Position numbers and translations under genes: made by a program
Shown here: positions 53,483 through 62,819 of the stretch, in pieces
How the letters are laid out: each line of letters begins with the position of its first letter
Numbering within the stretch: the first letter of the stretch is position 1
Source of the DNA: Guyparkeria sp. WRN-7
GTDB taxonomy: Bacteria > Pseudomonadota > Gammaproteobacteria > Halothiobacillales > Halothiobacillaceae
Assembly: GCF_001641825.1 (NCBI RefSeq)
Contig: NZ_LRFH01000015.1
Span: forward strand, 62,001 to 126,000
DNA: 64,000 bases
Reading direction: 5' to 3'
The notes under the pieces: model-generated
Seen by the model: the letters and a program-made list of their open reading frames with translations, nothing else
Told to the model about the DNA's origin: nothing
The model's database searches: none

Positions 53483-55377
53483 GTGGCGCTCACCTTGTCC
53501 AGAAATGCGGCGATATTATCCCTGATCGATCGAGAATCAAGCCCGCTGTCGGCGAGGCATTCCTCGCGCGTGCCGTGTTCGATGAAGCGGTCGTCCAGTC
53601 CAAGCCTCAGTCCGGGGCGGCCGAGGCCCTGTTCCGACAGGGCGTGCAGCAGCTCGCTGCCGACCCCGCCGATGCGGCTGCCTTCCTCGACGGTGACCAC
53701 CGCGTCGTGCTCGCGGGCGAGCTCGGCGAGCGAGTCGATCGACGACGGCTTTGCCCAGCGCAGGTCGAGCAGAGTGGCATCGAGTTCCTCGCATACGGCC
53801 ACCAGCCGCTCGACCATCGCGCCGATCCCGACCACCAGTACCGTGCGCCCACGCCTCAGCAGCCGGGGTGACGTCGGTTCGTCACCCAGCGTCTCGCCGC
53901 CGAGATCCTGCGGACAGCGGTCGCGCGGATAGCGGATCAGCACCGGCCCGTCGTGGGCGAGCGCCCAGTCCATTGCCGTCTCGAGATCGCGACGATCGGC
54001 GGGAACGGCGACGGCCAGGTTGGGCACGCTCATGCCCAGTGCCAGGTCAAAGCTGCCGGCATGGGTGGGACCGTCCGGGCCGACCAGCCCGGCCCGGTCG
54101 ACCAGGAAGGTGACCGGCAGGTGCTGCAGGGCGATGTCGTGGATGACCTGATCCCAGGCGCGCTGCAGGAAGGTCGAGTAGATCGCGACCACCGGCCGCA
54201 GGCCCTCGGCGGCCAGTCCCCCGGCCAGCGTCACCGCATGCTGCTCGGCGATGCCGACGTCGAAGAGTCGTTTCGGAAAGCGTGACTGGAAGCCCTTGAG
54301 CCCGGACCCCTCGACCATCGCCGGCGTGATCGCGACCACGCGGTCGTCCGCTGCGGCCTTCTTGCAGAGGTAGTCGGCAGCCGCCTCGGTCCAGCTGGGC
54401 GGCTTGGGCGCCTTGGCCGGTGGCCTGGCAGTGTCGACGGCCTGGCTGACGCCATTGCGGGCCACACCGTGAAAGCCGACCGGGTCGCGCTCGGCCGGCG
54501 CCAGGCCGCGGCCTTTCTGCGTCACGACATGCAGCAGGCGCGGTCCGCTCTGCTCGCGCAGGTTGGTGAGCGTGTCCAGCAGGGTATCGAGATCGTGGCC
54601 GTCGATCGGACCGTAGTAGCGAAACCCCAGCTCCTCGAACAGGCTCGAGGTGCCCAACAGGTGGCGCACGCCGTCGCGCAGGCCGGCACGGGTCGATTCC
54701 AGCAGTTCCCCCAGCGGCCCGGCCTGCGCCAGGAGCTCTTCGCCGGAGTGGCGGAAACGCTCGACCAGGGGATTGCTGCGCAGGCGGGTGAAGTGCTGAT
54801 TGAGCGCGCCGACGTTGGGCGAGATGCTCATCTCGTTGTCGTTGAGGATCACAAGCAGGTTGGCCTGGCGGTCGCCGGCGTGGTTGAGCGCCTCGAACGC
54901 CTGGCCGGCGGTCATGGCGCCGTCGCCGATGATTGCCACCGCCTGGCGATCCTCGCCTCGCTGCTCGGCGGCCAGTGCCATGCCGAGCGCGGCGCTGACC
55001 GAGGTGCTGGAATGGCCGGCGCCGAACGGGTCGTGTTCGCTCTCCTCGCGACGGGTGAAGCCGGCCGGCCCGCCCCGCTGGCGCAGCTTGGCCATCCAGC
55101 TGCGTCGGCCGGTCAGCATCTTGTGCAGGTAGGCCTGGTGGCCGACGTCCCAGACCAGGCGGTCGTAGGGCGTATCGAACACGCGGTGCAGGGCCAGGGT
55201 GAGTTCCACCACGCCGAGATTGGCGGAGAGATGACCGCCGGTCTCTTCCACCTGCGCCAGAAGTGCGTGGCGCATCTCCTCCACCAGCGCCGGCAGCGAG
55301 CCGCGCGACAGGGCCCGAAGATCGGCCGGCTGCTCGATCAGGTCGAGCAGATGGGTCTGCTGTGGACTCAGCGACAT
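53479..55377 (-). CDS. dxs: 1-deoxy-D-xylulose-5-phosphate synthase
   Basis: TPP-dependent condensation of pyruvate and glyceraldehyde 3-phosphate, the first step of the MEP isoprenoid pathway. The 632-residue protein shows GGHLSANLGVVELTLALH, the TPP motif IIGDGAMTAGQAFEALNHAG, and transketolase-like pyrimidine-domain segments such as FDVGIAEQHAVTLAGGLAAE. The start at 55377 overlaps the ispA stop by one base. Operon order xseB-ispA-dxs is standard. Confidence 0.97.
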   Translation of the reverse strand: MSLSPQQTHLLDLIEQPADLRALSRGSLPALVEEMRHALLAQVEETGGHLSANLGVVELTLALHRVFDTPYDRLVWDVGHQAYLHKMLTGRRSWMAKLRQRGGPAGFTRREESEHDPFGAGHSSTSVSAALGMALAAEQRGEDRQAVAIIGDGAMTAGQAFEALNHAGDRQANLLVILNDNEMSISPNVGALNQHFTRLRSNPLVERFRHSGEELLAQAGPLGELLESTRAGLRDGVRHLLGTSSLFEELGFRYYGPIDGHDLDTLLDTLTNLREQSGPRLLHVVTQKGRGLAPAERDPVGFHGVARNGVSQAVDTARPPAKAPKPPSWTEAAADYLCKKAAADDRVVAITPAMVEGSGLKGFQSRFPKRLFDVGIAEQHAVTLAGGLAAEGLRPVVAIYSTFLQRAWDQVIHDIALQHLPVTFLVDRAGLVGPDGPTHAGSFDLALGMSVPNLAVAVPADRRDLETAMDWALAHDGPVLIRYPRDRCPQDLGGETLGDEPTSPRLLRRGRTVLVVGIGAMVERLVAVCEELDATLLDLRWAKPSSIDSLAELAREHDAVVTVEEGSRIGGVGSELLHALSEQGLGRPGLRLGLDDRFIEHGTREECLADSGLDSRSIRDNIAAFLDKVSAT

Positions 55378-56345
55378 CAGTGCTGACGCTGGGTGACGAA
55401 TTCGAGGCAGGCGCTCAGGGCCTGCGGGTCGGCGCCGAGCGTGGCCAGCTCCCACAGCGCGGCATGCGCGTGGCGCACCGTGTCGTCCAGTTCGCGACGG
55501 GCGCCGTCGAGCCCGGCGACCGTGACGTAGGAACACTTGTCGGCGGCGGCGTCCTTGCCCGGGGTCTTGCCCAGAGACTCGGCCGAGCCGGTGACATCGA
55601 GGATGTCGTCCTGGATCTGGAAGGCGCGGCCAAGCAGTCGACCGAATTCCTCGACCAGCCGGGTCTGTCGGGCGGGCAGGCCCGCCCAGCGCGCCCCGAG
55701 GGCGAGCGAGGCGCGGATCAGGGCCCCGGTCTTGCGGTCGTGCAGGTCGGCCAGCGTGGCCAGATCGGGACGCTGGCCGGCCTCGTCCGTCTGCCCGGCG
55801 AGCGACAGATCGATCGCCTGGCCGCCCACCATGCCCGTCGGACCGGCGGCCTCGGCCAGTCGCCGACTCCAGTCGAGGCGGACGGCCGGTTCGGCGGACG
55901 AGCCGGCCATCTCACCGAAGGCGAGCGACTGCAGGGCATCGCCCGCGAGAATGGCGGTTGCCTCGTCGAAGGCCCGGTGAACGGTCGGGCGGCCGCGGCG
56001 CAGCTCGTCGTCGTCCATGCTTGGCAGATCGTCGTGGACCAGCGAATAGACATGGATCAGTTCGACGGCGATCGCGGCGGACCAGAGGCTGTCGAAGCGT
56101 TCGTTCTCGCTGTCCGGCCAGGGGTGGCCGACCAGGCTGCCGATAAAGACCAGTGCCGGGCGCAGGCGCTTGCCGCCATCGAGAGTGGCGTAGCGCAGGG
56201 CGTCGGCCAGCTGCGGAGGGGCGTCGGCCAGCTGGCGATCGAGCACGGTGGCCAGCCGGGATTCCACCTGCCGGCGGAAGGACTGCAGCCAGTCGTCGAA
56301 TCCGGGCGGGGTGGCGAGCGGGGTCTTGGGCGCGCTGATGGTCAC
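55377..56345 (-). CDS. ispA: Farnesyl diphosphate synthase
   Basis: Chain-elongating prenyltransferase making geranyl and farnesyl diphosphate. The two aspartate-rich motifs are seen as HDDLPSMDDDELRRGRP and FQIQDDILDV, with GGKRLRP near the N-terminus. Length with the GTG start at 56345 is 322 residues, about 20 more than usual because of a proline-rich N-terminus. The start lies 4 nt after the xseB stop; a longer frame running through xseB is not used. Confidence 0.95.
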   Translation of the reverse strand: MTISAPKTPLATPPGFDDWLQSFRRQVESRLATVLDRQLADAPPQLADALRYATLDGGKRLRPALVFIGSLVGHPWPDSENERFDSLWSAAIAVELIHVYSLVHDDLPSMDDDELRRGRPTVHRAFDEATAILAGDALQSLAFGEMAGSSAEPAVRLDWSRRLAEAAGPTGMVGGQAIDLSLAGQTDEAGQRPDLATLADLHDRKTGALIRASLALGARWAGLPARQTRLVEEFGRLLGRAFQIQDDILDVTGSAESLGKTPGKDAAADKCSYVTVAGLDGARRELDDTVRHAHAALWELATLGADPQALSACLEFVTQRQH

Positions 56346-56349
56346 GAGC

Positions 56350-56631
56350 TCAGGCGGGGGCGTCGCCGTTGTCGCCCGCCTCGCTGGGCGGCTCGTTGAT
56401 GGCGGCGACACGGCGTTCGGCCTCGTCGAGGGCGCGCTGGCACTGGCGTTCGAGCTCCACCCCGCGTTCGTAGTCCTTGAGCGACTGCTCGAGGCTCTGC
56501 TCGCCGCTTTCCAGCCGGGCGACGATCTGCTCGAGTTCGGCCAGTGCCTTTTCGTAACGGGCGATCGCGGAGGGATCGCCGGCGTCGACGGTCTGGGCCG
56601 GAATGGGCTGGGACGGGGTCGAAGAATCCAT
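56350..56631 (-). CDS. xseB: Exodeoxyribonuclease VII small subunit
   Basis: A 93-residue helical subunit of exonuclease VII. The XseB domain is visible as YEKALAELEQIVARLESGEQ, then SLEQSLKDYERGVELERQCQ, a pair of helices typical of the family. The start at 56631 has GAGG upstream. It is the first gene of xseB-ispA-dxs. The catalytic subunit gene xseA is not in the window. Confidence 0.95.
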   Translation of the reverse strand: MDSSTPSQPIPAQTVDAGDPSAIARYEKALAELEQIVARLESGEQSLEQSLKDYERGVELERQCQRALDEAERRVAAINEPPSEAGDNGDAPA

Positions 56632-56723
56632 GGGAGGCCTCTTGGATAAGTGGCACCGATTATATCGTCGCGAGGCGAAGGCAGCCAAAGCTGTCGTCTC
56701 GGATCCGGGGCATCTGGCGTCGA

Positions 56724-58106
56724 TCAGAAGGTGTCGACGGCCTCGATCGCCTCGTCGAGATGGCCGACACCGATCACCTCCAGGCCTTCGACTGGCCTGG
56801 GCGGCTTGTTGCCCCGCGGCACGATTGCACGGGTAAAGCCGTGCTTGGCCGCCTCGGCCAGCCGTTCGGGGCCACCGGGTACCGGCCGGATCTCGCCGGC
56901 GAGACCCACCTCGCCGAAGATCACCAGCCCCTGCGGCAAGGGACGGTCGCGGAAGCTCGAGAGCATCGCGATCAGGCTGGCGAGATCGGCGGCCGTCTCG
57001 GCGACGCGCACGCCGCCGACCACGTTGAGGAACACGTCCTGGTCGAACAGGGCGACCTGGCCGTGTCGGTGCAGTACGGCCAGCAGCATCGCCAGGCGGT
57101 TCTGGTCGAGCCCCACGGTCAGGCGGCGCGAGCCGCCGCCGGGGTGGTCGGCCACCAGTGCCTGGACCTCGACCAGCATCGGCCGGGTGCCCTCGCGGGT
57201 GACCATCACCACGCTGCCCGGCACCGGCTTTTCGTGGCGGGACAGGAAGATGGCCGAGGGGTTGGAGACGGGCTTGAGGCCATGGTCGGTCATGCCGAAC
57301 ACGCCCACCTCGTTGGCCGCGCCGAAGCGGTTCTTGACCGCCCGGATCACGCGGAAGCGTGCGCCGGGGTCGCCCTCGAAGTAGAGCACCGTGTCGACCA
57401 TGTGTTCGAGTACACGCGGCCCGGCCAGCGCGCCCTCCTTGGTGACGTGGCCGACGATCAGCACGATCACGTCATGGCGCTTGGCGAAGCGCACCAGCTG
57501 GGCGGTCGCCTCGCGCAGTTGCGACACGGACCCGGGCGCGGCCGAGAGTTCCTCGGTGTAGAGCGTCTGGATCGAGTCGACCACCATCAGCCCCGGCAGC
57601 GACTTCGAGCAGGCGGCCAGGATCGACTCGATGCGCGTCTCGGAGAGCAGCGTCAGTTCGCCGGCCCGGCCGTCCAGATCCGTGCCCAGTCGCCGGCCGC
57701 GCAGGGCCACCTGCTGCAGGGATTCCTCGCCGGTGACATACAGGCACTCGAGACGATCCTGCAGGCCGAGCACGGTCTGCAGCAGCAGGGTGGACTTGCC
57801 GATGCCCGGGTCGCCGCCCAGGAGCACGACAGAGCCCGGCACCAGGCCGCCGCCGAGCACGCGGTCGAGCTCGCCCAAGCCGCTCGACTCGCGCGGGGTG
57901 TCGGAAACCTCGACCTCGCCGATCGCGGTGATCTGCGGCGCCTCGCCGGCGTAACCCGCCACGTCACGGGCGGGTGACTTGCCGCCGGGCAGGCGCATCT
58001 CGGCCAGGCTGTTCCAGGCGCCGCACTCGTTGCAGCGTCCGGCCCACTTGGGGTGATCGGCGCCGCACTCGCGGCAGACGAAGGCGGTCTGGCTCTTCTT
58101 CGCCAT
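56724..58106 (-). CDS. radA: DNA repair protein RadA
   Basis: A RecA-like ATPase that processes recombination intermediates and helps branch migration. An N-terminal zinc finger has Cys11, Cys14, Cys25 and Cys28 (CRECGADHPKWAGRCNECG). Walker A is GGDPGIGKSTLL; the RadA-specific KNRFGAANEVG motif and a C-terminal Lon-like domain follow. The 460-residue length is standard. It starts 3 nt after the stop of the CorC-like gene. Confidence 0.97.
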   Translation of the reverse strand: MAKKSQTAFVCRECGADHPKWAGRCNECGAWNSLAEMRLPGGKSPARDVAGYAGEAPQITAIGEVEVSDTPRESSGLGELDRVLGGGLVPGSVVLLGGDPGIGKSTLLLQTVLGLQDRLECLYVTGEESLQQVALRGRRLGTDLDGRAGELTLLSETRIESILAACSKSLPGLMVVDSIQTLYTEELSAAPGSVSQLREATAQLVRFAKRHDVIVLIVGHVTKEGALAGPRVLEHMVDTVLYFEGDPGARFRVIRAVKNRFGAANEVGVFGMTDHGLKPVSNPSAIFLSRHEKPVPGSVVMVTREGTRPMLVEVQALVADHPGGGSRRLTVGLDQNRLAMLLAVLHRHGQVALFDQDVFLNVVGGVRVAETAADLASLIAMLSSFRDRPLPQGLVIFGEVGLAGEIRPVPGGPERLAEAAKHGFTRAIVPRGNKPPRPVEGLEVIGVGHLDEAIEAVDTF

Positions 58107-58109
58107 GGC

Positions 58110-59384
58110 CTAGACTTCGGCTTCCTCGGCCGGGAAGGTGGTGATCAGGGCGGTATCGACCGCCCGTTTTCTCACCGTGCGTACCTCGATGTGCGCCTCG
58201 GGAAGCTCCACGGTCGCGCCGACCGTGGGCAGGGATTCGAGCTGTTCGATCACCAGGCCGTTGAGCGTGCTGACCTCGTGAGTGGGCAGGTCGATCTTGA
58301 GCTCGCGGTTGATCTCGCGGATGGGCAGATTGCCGCGGACGATGTAGCGCCCGTCGTCCTGCAGCGTGATGCCCTCGTGGTCGGACTCCGGCGAAGTGGT
58401 GAATTCGCCCACGATCTCCTCGAGGATGTCCTCGAGCGTGACCAGCCCTTGGATGTCGCCGTACTCGTCGACCACCAGCGCGGAGCGACGTTGCTGGCGT
58501 TGGAAGTTCAACAGCTGGGTGGTCAGCGGTGTGCCTTCCGGGGTGTAGTACGGCTCGGCCAGGCGCCGCTTGAGCCGGCTCAGCGTCAGGCTCTGGTCGA
58601 TCAGCGGTCCGATCAGGCGGCGGACGTTGATGATGCCGACGGTGTGTTCCACCGAGCCCTCGAAGACCGGCAGGCGGGAGTACTGCGCGTGGATCAGCTG
58701 GTCGAGGATGTCGTCCCAGTCCTGGGTGATGTCGATGCCGACGATCTCCGCCCGCGGGATCATGATGTCCTCGACATTGGCCTGGCCGAGTTCGAGCACT
58801 GACAGCAGCATGGTCTGGTCGAGGTCGGGCAGGCGCTGGCCCGATTCGCGCACCACCGTATGCAGCTCGGCGCGGGTCAGCGCATTCGAGCCACGGTCCT
58901 TCGGGTGCAGGCCGAACAGTGACAAGAGGCCGTTGGCCATCCAGTTGATCAGCCACACCACCGGCCGCAGCGGGCGGATCAGCAGCGTGTAGACGAACGA
59001 GGCCGGAAAGGCGAAGCGCTCCGGGTAGACCGCCGCGGCCGTCTTGGGGGCGACCTCGCCGAAGATCAGCAGCAGGAAGGTCATCGCGCCGGTGGCGATC
59101 GCGATCCCCGAATCGCCGAACAGGCGCAGGCCGATCACCGTGGCGATCGACGAGGCCAGGATGTTGATGAAGTTGTTGCCCAGCAGGATCAGGCCGATCA
59201 GGCGATCGGGCGTGTCCAGTAGCCGGGTCGCACGGAGCGCCCCGCGGTGCCCCTGTTTGGCCAGGTGACGCAACCGATAGCGGTTGAGCGCCATCAGGGC
59301 GGTCTCCGAGCTGGAGAAGAACGCGGACAGGACGATGAGCACGGCCAGGGCCGTGAACAGAAAGCCGAGAGGGATTTCGTTCAA
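58110..59384 (-). CDS. HlyC/CorC-family membrane protein (CNNM/DUF21 + CBS)
   Basis: A 424-residue inner-membrane protein, probably involved in magnesium or cobalt transport. It has an N-terminal DUF21/CNNM transmembrane domain (AFFSSSETALMALNRYRLRH; four hydrophobic segments), a CBS pair (about 205-330) and a CorC_HlyC domain at the C-terminus. The start is a TTG at 59384 with no strong ribosome-binding site, chosen because family members begin MNEIPLG-like. Its 3' end is 3 nt from radA. Confidence 0.9.
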   Translation of the reverse strand: MNEIPLGFLFTALAVLIVLSAFFSSSETALMALNRYRLRHLAKQGHRGALRATRLLDTPDRLIGLILLGNNFINILASSIATVIGLRLFGDSGIAIATGAMTFLLLIFGEVAPKTAAAVYPERFAFPASFVYTLLIRPLRPVVWLINWMANGLLSLFGLHPKDRGSNALTRAELHTVVRESGQRLPDLDQTMLLSVLELGQANVEDIMIPRAEIVGIDITQDWDDILDQLIHAQYSRLPVFEGSVEHTVGIINVRRLIGPLIDQSLTLSRLKRRLAEPYYTPEGTPLTTQLLNFQRQQRRSALVVDEYGDIQGLVTLEDILEEIVGEFTTSPESDHEGITLQDDGRYIVRGNLPIREINRELKIDLPTHEVSTLNGLVIEQLESLPTVGATVELPEAHIEVRTVRKRAVDTALITTFPAEEAEV

Positions 59385-59474
59385 GAGTAAGGTGCTTGCG
59401 ATTGAACCAGCGGGAAGTGTACGGCCAAGCCCCGGTTATTTCGAGTCGGGTGGCCTCGGCTCGGCAGCAGGCTG

Positions 59475-60296
59475 CTAGCCGAGGTCGAGCACCCACTCGA
59501 GAACGATCTTCGTGCCGAAGTAGGCCAGGCCCATGATGATGAAGCCGGCGAGTGTCCACTGCACCGCGGTCCGACCGCGCCAGCCGGCCACGTGGCGGCC
59601 GATCAGCAGCACGGCGAAGACCAGCCAGGCGATCACCGACAGCACGGTCTTGTGTACCAGGTGCTGGGCGAAGATGTTCTCCAGGAACAGAAAGCCGGTG
59701 ACCAGTGCCAGGGTGAGCAGCAGAAAACCGATCACGATGAAGCGGAACATCAGCTGCTCGACCGATTCCATCGGTGGCAGCCGGCGGATCCAGCCGGCCG
59801 GATGGTGGCCGTGCAGGGCCTGGTGCTGGATCAGCAGCATCACGCCCTGCAGCGCGGCGAGCGTCAGCAAGGCGTAGGCGGACAGCGAGATCAGGATATG
59901 CCCGTCCAGCGCCAGTTCGCCGGTGCGGATCGGCACGTTCGATTCCGGCACGAACACGGTGAGGAAGACAGTCAGGGCCGTGATCGGCAGCAGCACTACC
60001 GCGATGCCCTCGAGTCGTTCGCGGAAGGTGCTGACCACCGTGATCGCGCTGGCCAGCCAGAAGACCGTGGCCAGTGCGTTGAGCACGGACAGGTTCAGCG
60101 CCGGCGGATCGGTGCGCACGCCCAGCTGGTAGAGCAGGGCGCCCTGGCCGATGAGGGCGGCAACCGCGATCAGCAAGCCGGGCAGACGGAACGAGACCCG
60201 CTCCAGGCGTTGCCACTGATCAACCAGCAACAGGATGGTGGCCAGAACAAAGCCGGTGATGGTCGCGCTGGCGAGAAAGGTCACGCTGTGGTCCAC
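59475..60296 (-). CDS. CcsA/YpjD-type cytochrome c assembly-like membrane protein
   Basis: A 273-residue protein with about eight hydrophobic helices and conserved histidines within or beside them (GHILISLSAYALL, HLVHKTVLSVIAW, GRHVAGW), as in the CcsA/CcmC haem-handling family; YpjD-type members sit next to CorC-like genes. A GTG start at 60296 is strongly supported by AGGAGGAG about 9 nt upstream. A role in haem or membrane protein assembly is likely; direct cytochrome c maturation is uncertain. Confidence 0.88.
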   Translation of the reverse strand: MDHSVTFLASATITGFVLATILLLVDQWQRLERVSFRLPGLLIAVAALIGQGALLYQLGVRTDPPALNLSVLNALATVFWLASAITVVSTFRERLEGIAVVLLPITALTVFLTVFVPESNVPIRTGELALDGHILISLSAYALLTLAALQGVMLLIQHQALHGHHPAGWIRRLPPMESVEQLMFRFIVIGFLLLTLALVTGFLFLENIFAQHLVHKTVLSVIAWLVFAVLLIGRHVAGWRGRTAVQWTLAGFIIMGLAYFGTKIVLEWVLDLG

Positions 60297-60382
60297 CTGG
60301 GACGCTCCTCCTGGAATGGGTCTCGCTGATTCACGGTATGTCGACCGGACGTGTCGACTCGATGGCACAGTCTGCCACAGAC

Positions 60383-61786
60383 TCAGTGCGGCGGATTGGC
60401 CGCCGGCGGGTCCGGCAGTTTCTTGTGCGGGTTGAGGATGCCGAGCGGGTCGAACACCGACTTGATGCCGCGCATCAGCGCGAGCGACTCGGGCGGGATC
60501 TCGCGGTCGATGAAGCCGCGTTTGACGTAGCCGATGCCGTGCTCGCCCGACAGCGTCCCGTCCAGTGCCAGCACCGCCGAGAACACCTCGTCGAGGGCCT
60601 GCTCGGCGCCGGTCATCTGTGCCGGGTCGTCGGGGTCGACCAGCAGGTTGACGTGGATGTTGCCGTTGCCGGCATGACCGAAGCTGACGATGGTGATCGC
60701 GTGGCGCTCGGCAATGGCATCGAGCGTCTCGATCAGGCGCGGGATGCGCGAGACCGGGACCACCACGTCCTCGTTGATCTTCTTCGGCGCGACCTGGCGC
60801 AGGGTGGGCGACAGGGCCTTGCGCGCGGCCCAGAGCGCCTTCTGCTCCTCGGTCGTCTCGGCCACGGCAATGTCGGCGCCTTCGCCTTGGGCGGCGGCCA
60901 GCACCCGCTCGACCAGCCCGCCGATACCGGTCTCGTCGCCGTCGATCTCGATCATCAGCATGGCCCCGGCCGCATCGGGGATGGTTGCCTGCGAATTGCG
61001 GCGCAGCAGGTTCAGCGCGTTGCCGTCGATGAATTCGATCGCCGCCGGTGTCGCCGGCTGGGCCATCACGCGCGAGACCGCTTCGGATGCGGCATGCATG
61101 TCCGGATAGAAGGCCCGCAGCAGGCGCCGGGTTTCGGGAAGGGGGGTGAGCTTGAGCGTCGCCTCGGTGATCACGCCGAGCGTGCCCTCCGAGCCGATCA
61201 TCAACCGGGTGAGGTCGTGGCCGACCACCCCCTTGGTGGTCTGCGAGCCGGCCTTGATGGTCTGGCCCCGGCCGTCGACGGCGCGCAGGCCGAGGACGTT
61301 CTCGCGCGTCGTGCCGTATTTGACCGCATGCGGGCCGGCGGCATTGCAGCCCAGGTTGCCGCCGACGGTACACAGGGCATTGCTGGTCGGGTCCGGTGGC
61401 CAGAAGAACCCCTTCTCGGCGACGAGACCCTGCAGCTCGGCATTGATCAGACCGGCCTCGACCACGATCAGGCGGTCCTCGGGTCGGAAATCGAGCACCC
61501 GGGTCATGCGGTCGGTGACCAGCACCACGCCACCCTCGACCGGCACCGAGCCGCCGGCTGTTCCCGTCCCCCGGCCGCGGGTGGTCACGGGCAGACGGTG
61601 CTCGGCGGCCAGCCGCATGATCTCGACCACCTCGTCGTGGCTTTCCGGGAAGACCACCACGTCGGCGGCATGGTGCACGCGGCTGTTGTCCATGCCGTAG
61701 GCCCAGGTCGAGCCGGCGTCGGTCATGATCCGGTCGTCCGGCAGTGCAGCGCTCAGTTGCTGGATGAAAGTCGCCAGGGCGGTCAT
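60383..61786 (-). CDS. FAD-linked oxidase (glycolate/D-lactate dehydrogenase type)
   Basis: A 467-residue flavoprotein with an N-terminal PCMH FAD-binding domain (TTRGRGTGTAGGSVPVEGGV and CTVGGNLGCNAAGPHAVKYG) and a C-terminal FAD-linked oxidase domain (SFGHAGNGNIHVNLLVDP and LDGTLSGEHGIGYVKRGFI). This is the GlcD/Dld family oxidising 2-hydroxy acids such as glycolate or D-lactate; substrate cannot be decided. Glycolate would fit an organism with Rubisco. GlcE and GlcF partners are not adjacent. It lies 5 nt after diaA. Confidence 0.9.
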   Translation of the reverse strand: MTALATFIQQLSAALPDDRIMTDAGSTWAYGMDNSRVHHAADVVVFPESHDEVVEIMRLAAEHRLPVTTRGRGTGTAGGSVPVEGGVVLVTDRMTRVLDFRPEDRLIVVEAGLINAELQGLVAEKGFFWPPDPTSNALCTVGGNLGCNAAGPHAVKYGTTRENVLGLRAVDGRGQTIKAGSQTTKGVVGHDLTRLMIGSEGTLGVITEATLKLTPLPETRRLLRAFYPDMHAASEAVSRVMAQPATPAAIEFIDGNALNLLRRNSQATIPDAAGAMLMIEIDGDETGIGGLVERVLAAAQGEGADIAVAETTEEQKALWAARKALSPTLRQVAPKKINEDVVVPVSRIPRLIETLDAIAERHAITIVSFGHAGNGNIHVNLLVDPDDPAQMTGAEQALDEVFSAVLALDGTLSGEHGIGYVKRGFIDREIPPESLALMRGIKSVFDPLGILNPHKKLPDPPAANPPH

Positions 61787-61791
61787 CGCGC

Positions 61792-62355
61792 TCAGTCGGT
61801 CAGGCCGAGGAGCTGGCGGTCGACCAGGTCGACCAGGATATGCAGACAGCGTACCTGTGCCTCGTAGGCAAGCCCGGGCCGCTCGGTGGTGATGCAGATC
61901 AGACGGTCCTGGCTTTCCAGGTGCGGGGCGACGACGTCTTCGGAACCGGCGGACAGCAGTACCACCTGCATGTCGCGCTCGTGAGCGGCCCGGATGGCGG
62001 GCAGGACCCCGTCGACGGCATTGCAACTCACGGCGAACAGCACGTCGTGTTGTGCGCCGAGCGCCCGGATCGATCGGGCGAACGGCTCCTTGCCGCCAGG
62101 GTATTCGGACAGCGCCATCACCGGCAGGCCGGGGCGCGGGTGCTCGAGCTGGCCGGTCATCAGGCGGGCGAAATAATGGGCGAGATCGCTGCGCTCGCGG
62201 GCGCCGCAGCTCAGGACGCGCTGGCCGTTGAGCACCGCCGTGAGGATCACCCCGGCGGCTTCCAGCGCCTGCGGGGCGGTGGCCTCGAACAGCTGGCCCA
62301 TCTCGGCCAGATCCCGATCGAGCCGTTGTCTCAGTCCATCCAGAATGTCGCTCAT
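61792..62355 (-). CDS. diaA: SIS-domain protein DiaA-like
   Basis: A 187-residue SIS (sugar isomerase) domain protein. The position after lpoA and yraN and its length match DiaA, which promotes DnaA loading at oriC in E. coli. The usual sugar-binding loop is altered: it reads LSCGARERSDLAHYFARLM, where family members have a glycine-serine loop, consistent with a non-catalytic role. DnaA-binding function is inferred from the neighbourhood. Confidence 0.85.
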   Translation of the reverse strand: MSDILDGLRQRLDRDLAEMGQLFEATAPQALEAAGVILTAVLNGQRVLSCGARERSDLAHYFARLMTGQLEHPRPGLPVMALSEYPGGKEPFARSIRALGAQHDVLFAVSCNAVDGVLPAIRAAHERDMQVVLLSAGSEDVVAPHLESQDRLICITTERPGLAYEAQVRCLHILVDLVDRQLLGLTD

Positions 62356-62385
62356 TCGTGTCTCTCGGGTTCGTTGCCGGGCGCC

Positions 62386-62796
62386 TTAGAAGGCGTCGGG
62401 CAGCCACTGTATCTCGGGTGTCCGGTTTGCCGCGAGCGTGACCGCGACCACGTCGAAGCGACAGTAAAGGGCCTGCCACTCCGGCCGTCGGGCAATCAGT
62501 CGTTCGGCGGTTTCGCGCACCTTGGCGCACTTGCGCGTGGACAGGCTTTCGGCCGCCGATACCAGGGCGCCCCCCTTTCGGGCGCGCACCTCGACGAACA
62601 CAAGCGTGTCGCCGTCACGAAGGATCAGGTCGATCTCGCCGCGCCCGGCCCGTGCGTTTGTCTCCAGCCGCGTCAGTCCCGCCCGTTCCAGATGGGCCAG
62701 CGCCAGCGCCTCGGCCTGCTGGCCTCGTTCGCGGCGGTCGGTCGGTTCAGGGTCCGGCCGGCGTCGGACGGGCCACCAGCGTCGCAGGGCGTCCAT
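62386..62796 (-). CDS. yraN: YraN-family (UPF0102) nuclease-fold protein
   Basis: A 136-residue protein of the UPF0102 family with a restriction-endonuclease-like fold. The conserved acidic/lysine core is visible: GRGEIDLILRDG, LVFVEVRARKGG and RFDVVAVTL. Biological role is unknown. It is flanked by lpoA and diaA, the standard order. Confidence 0.92.
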   Translation of the reverse strand: MDALRRWWPVRRRPDPEPTDRRERGQQAEALALAHLERAGLTRLETNARAGRGEIDLILRDGDTLVFVEVRARKGGALVSAAESLSTRKCAKVRETAERLIARRPEWQALYCRFDVVAVTLAANRTPEIQWLPDAF

Positions 62797-62819
62797 GCCG
62801 TGCGTCTCCCCGTGGCCGC

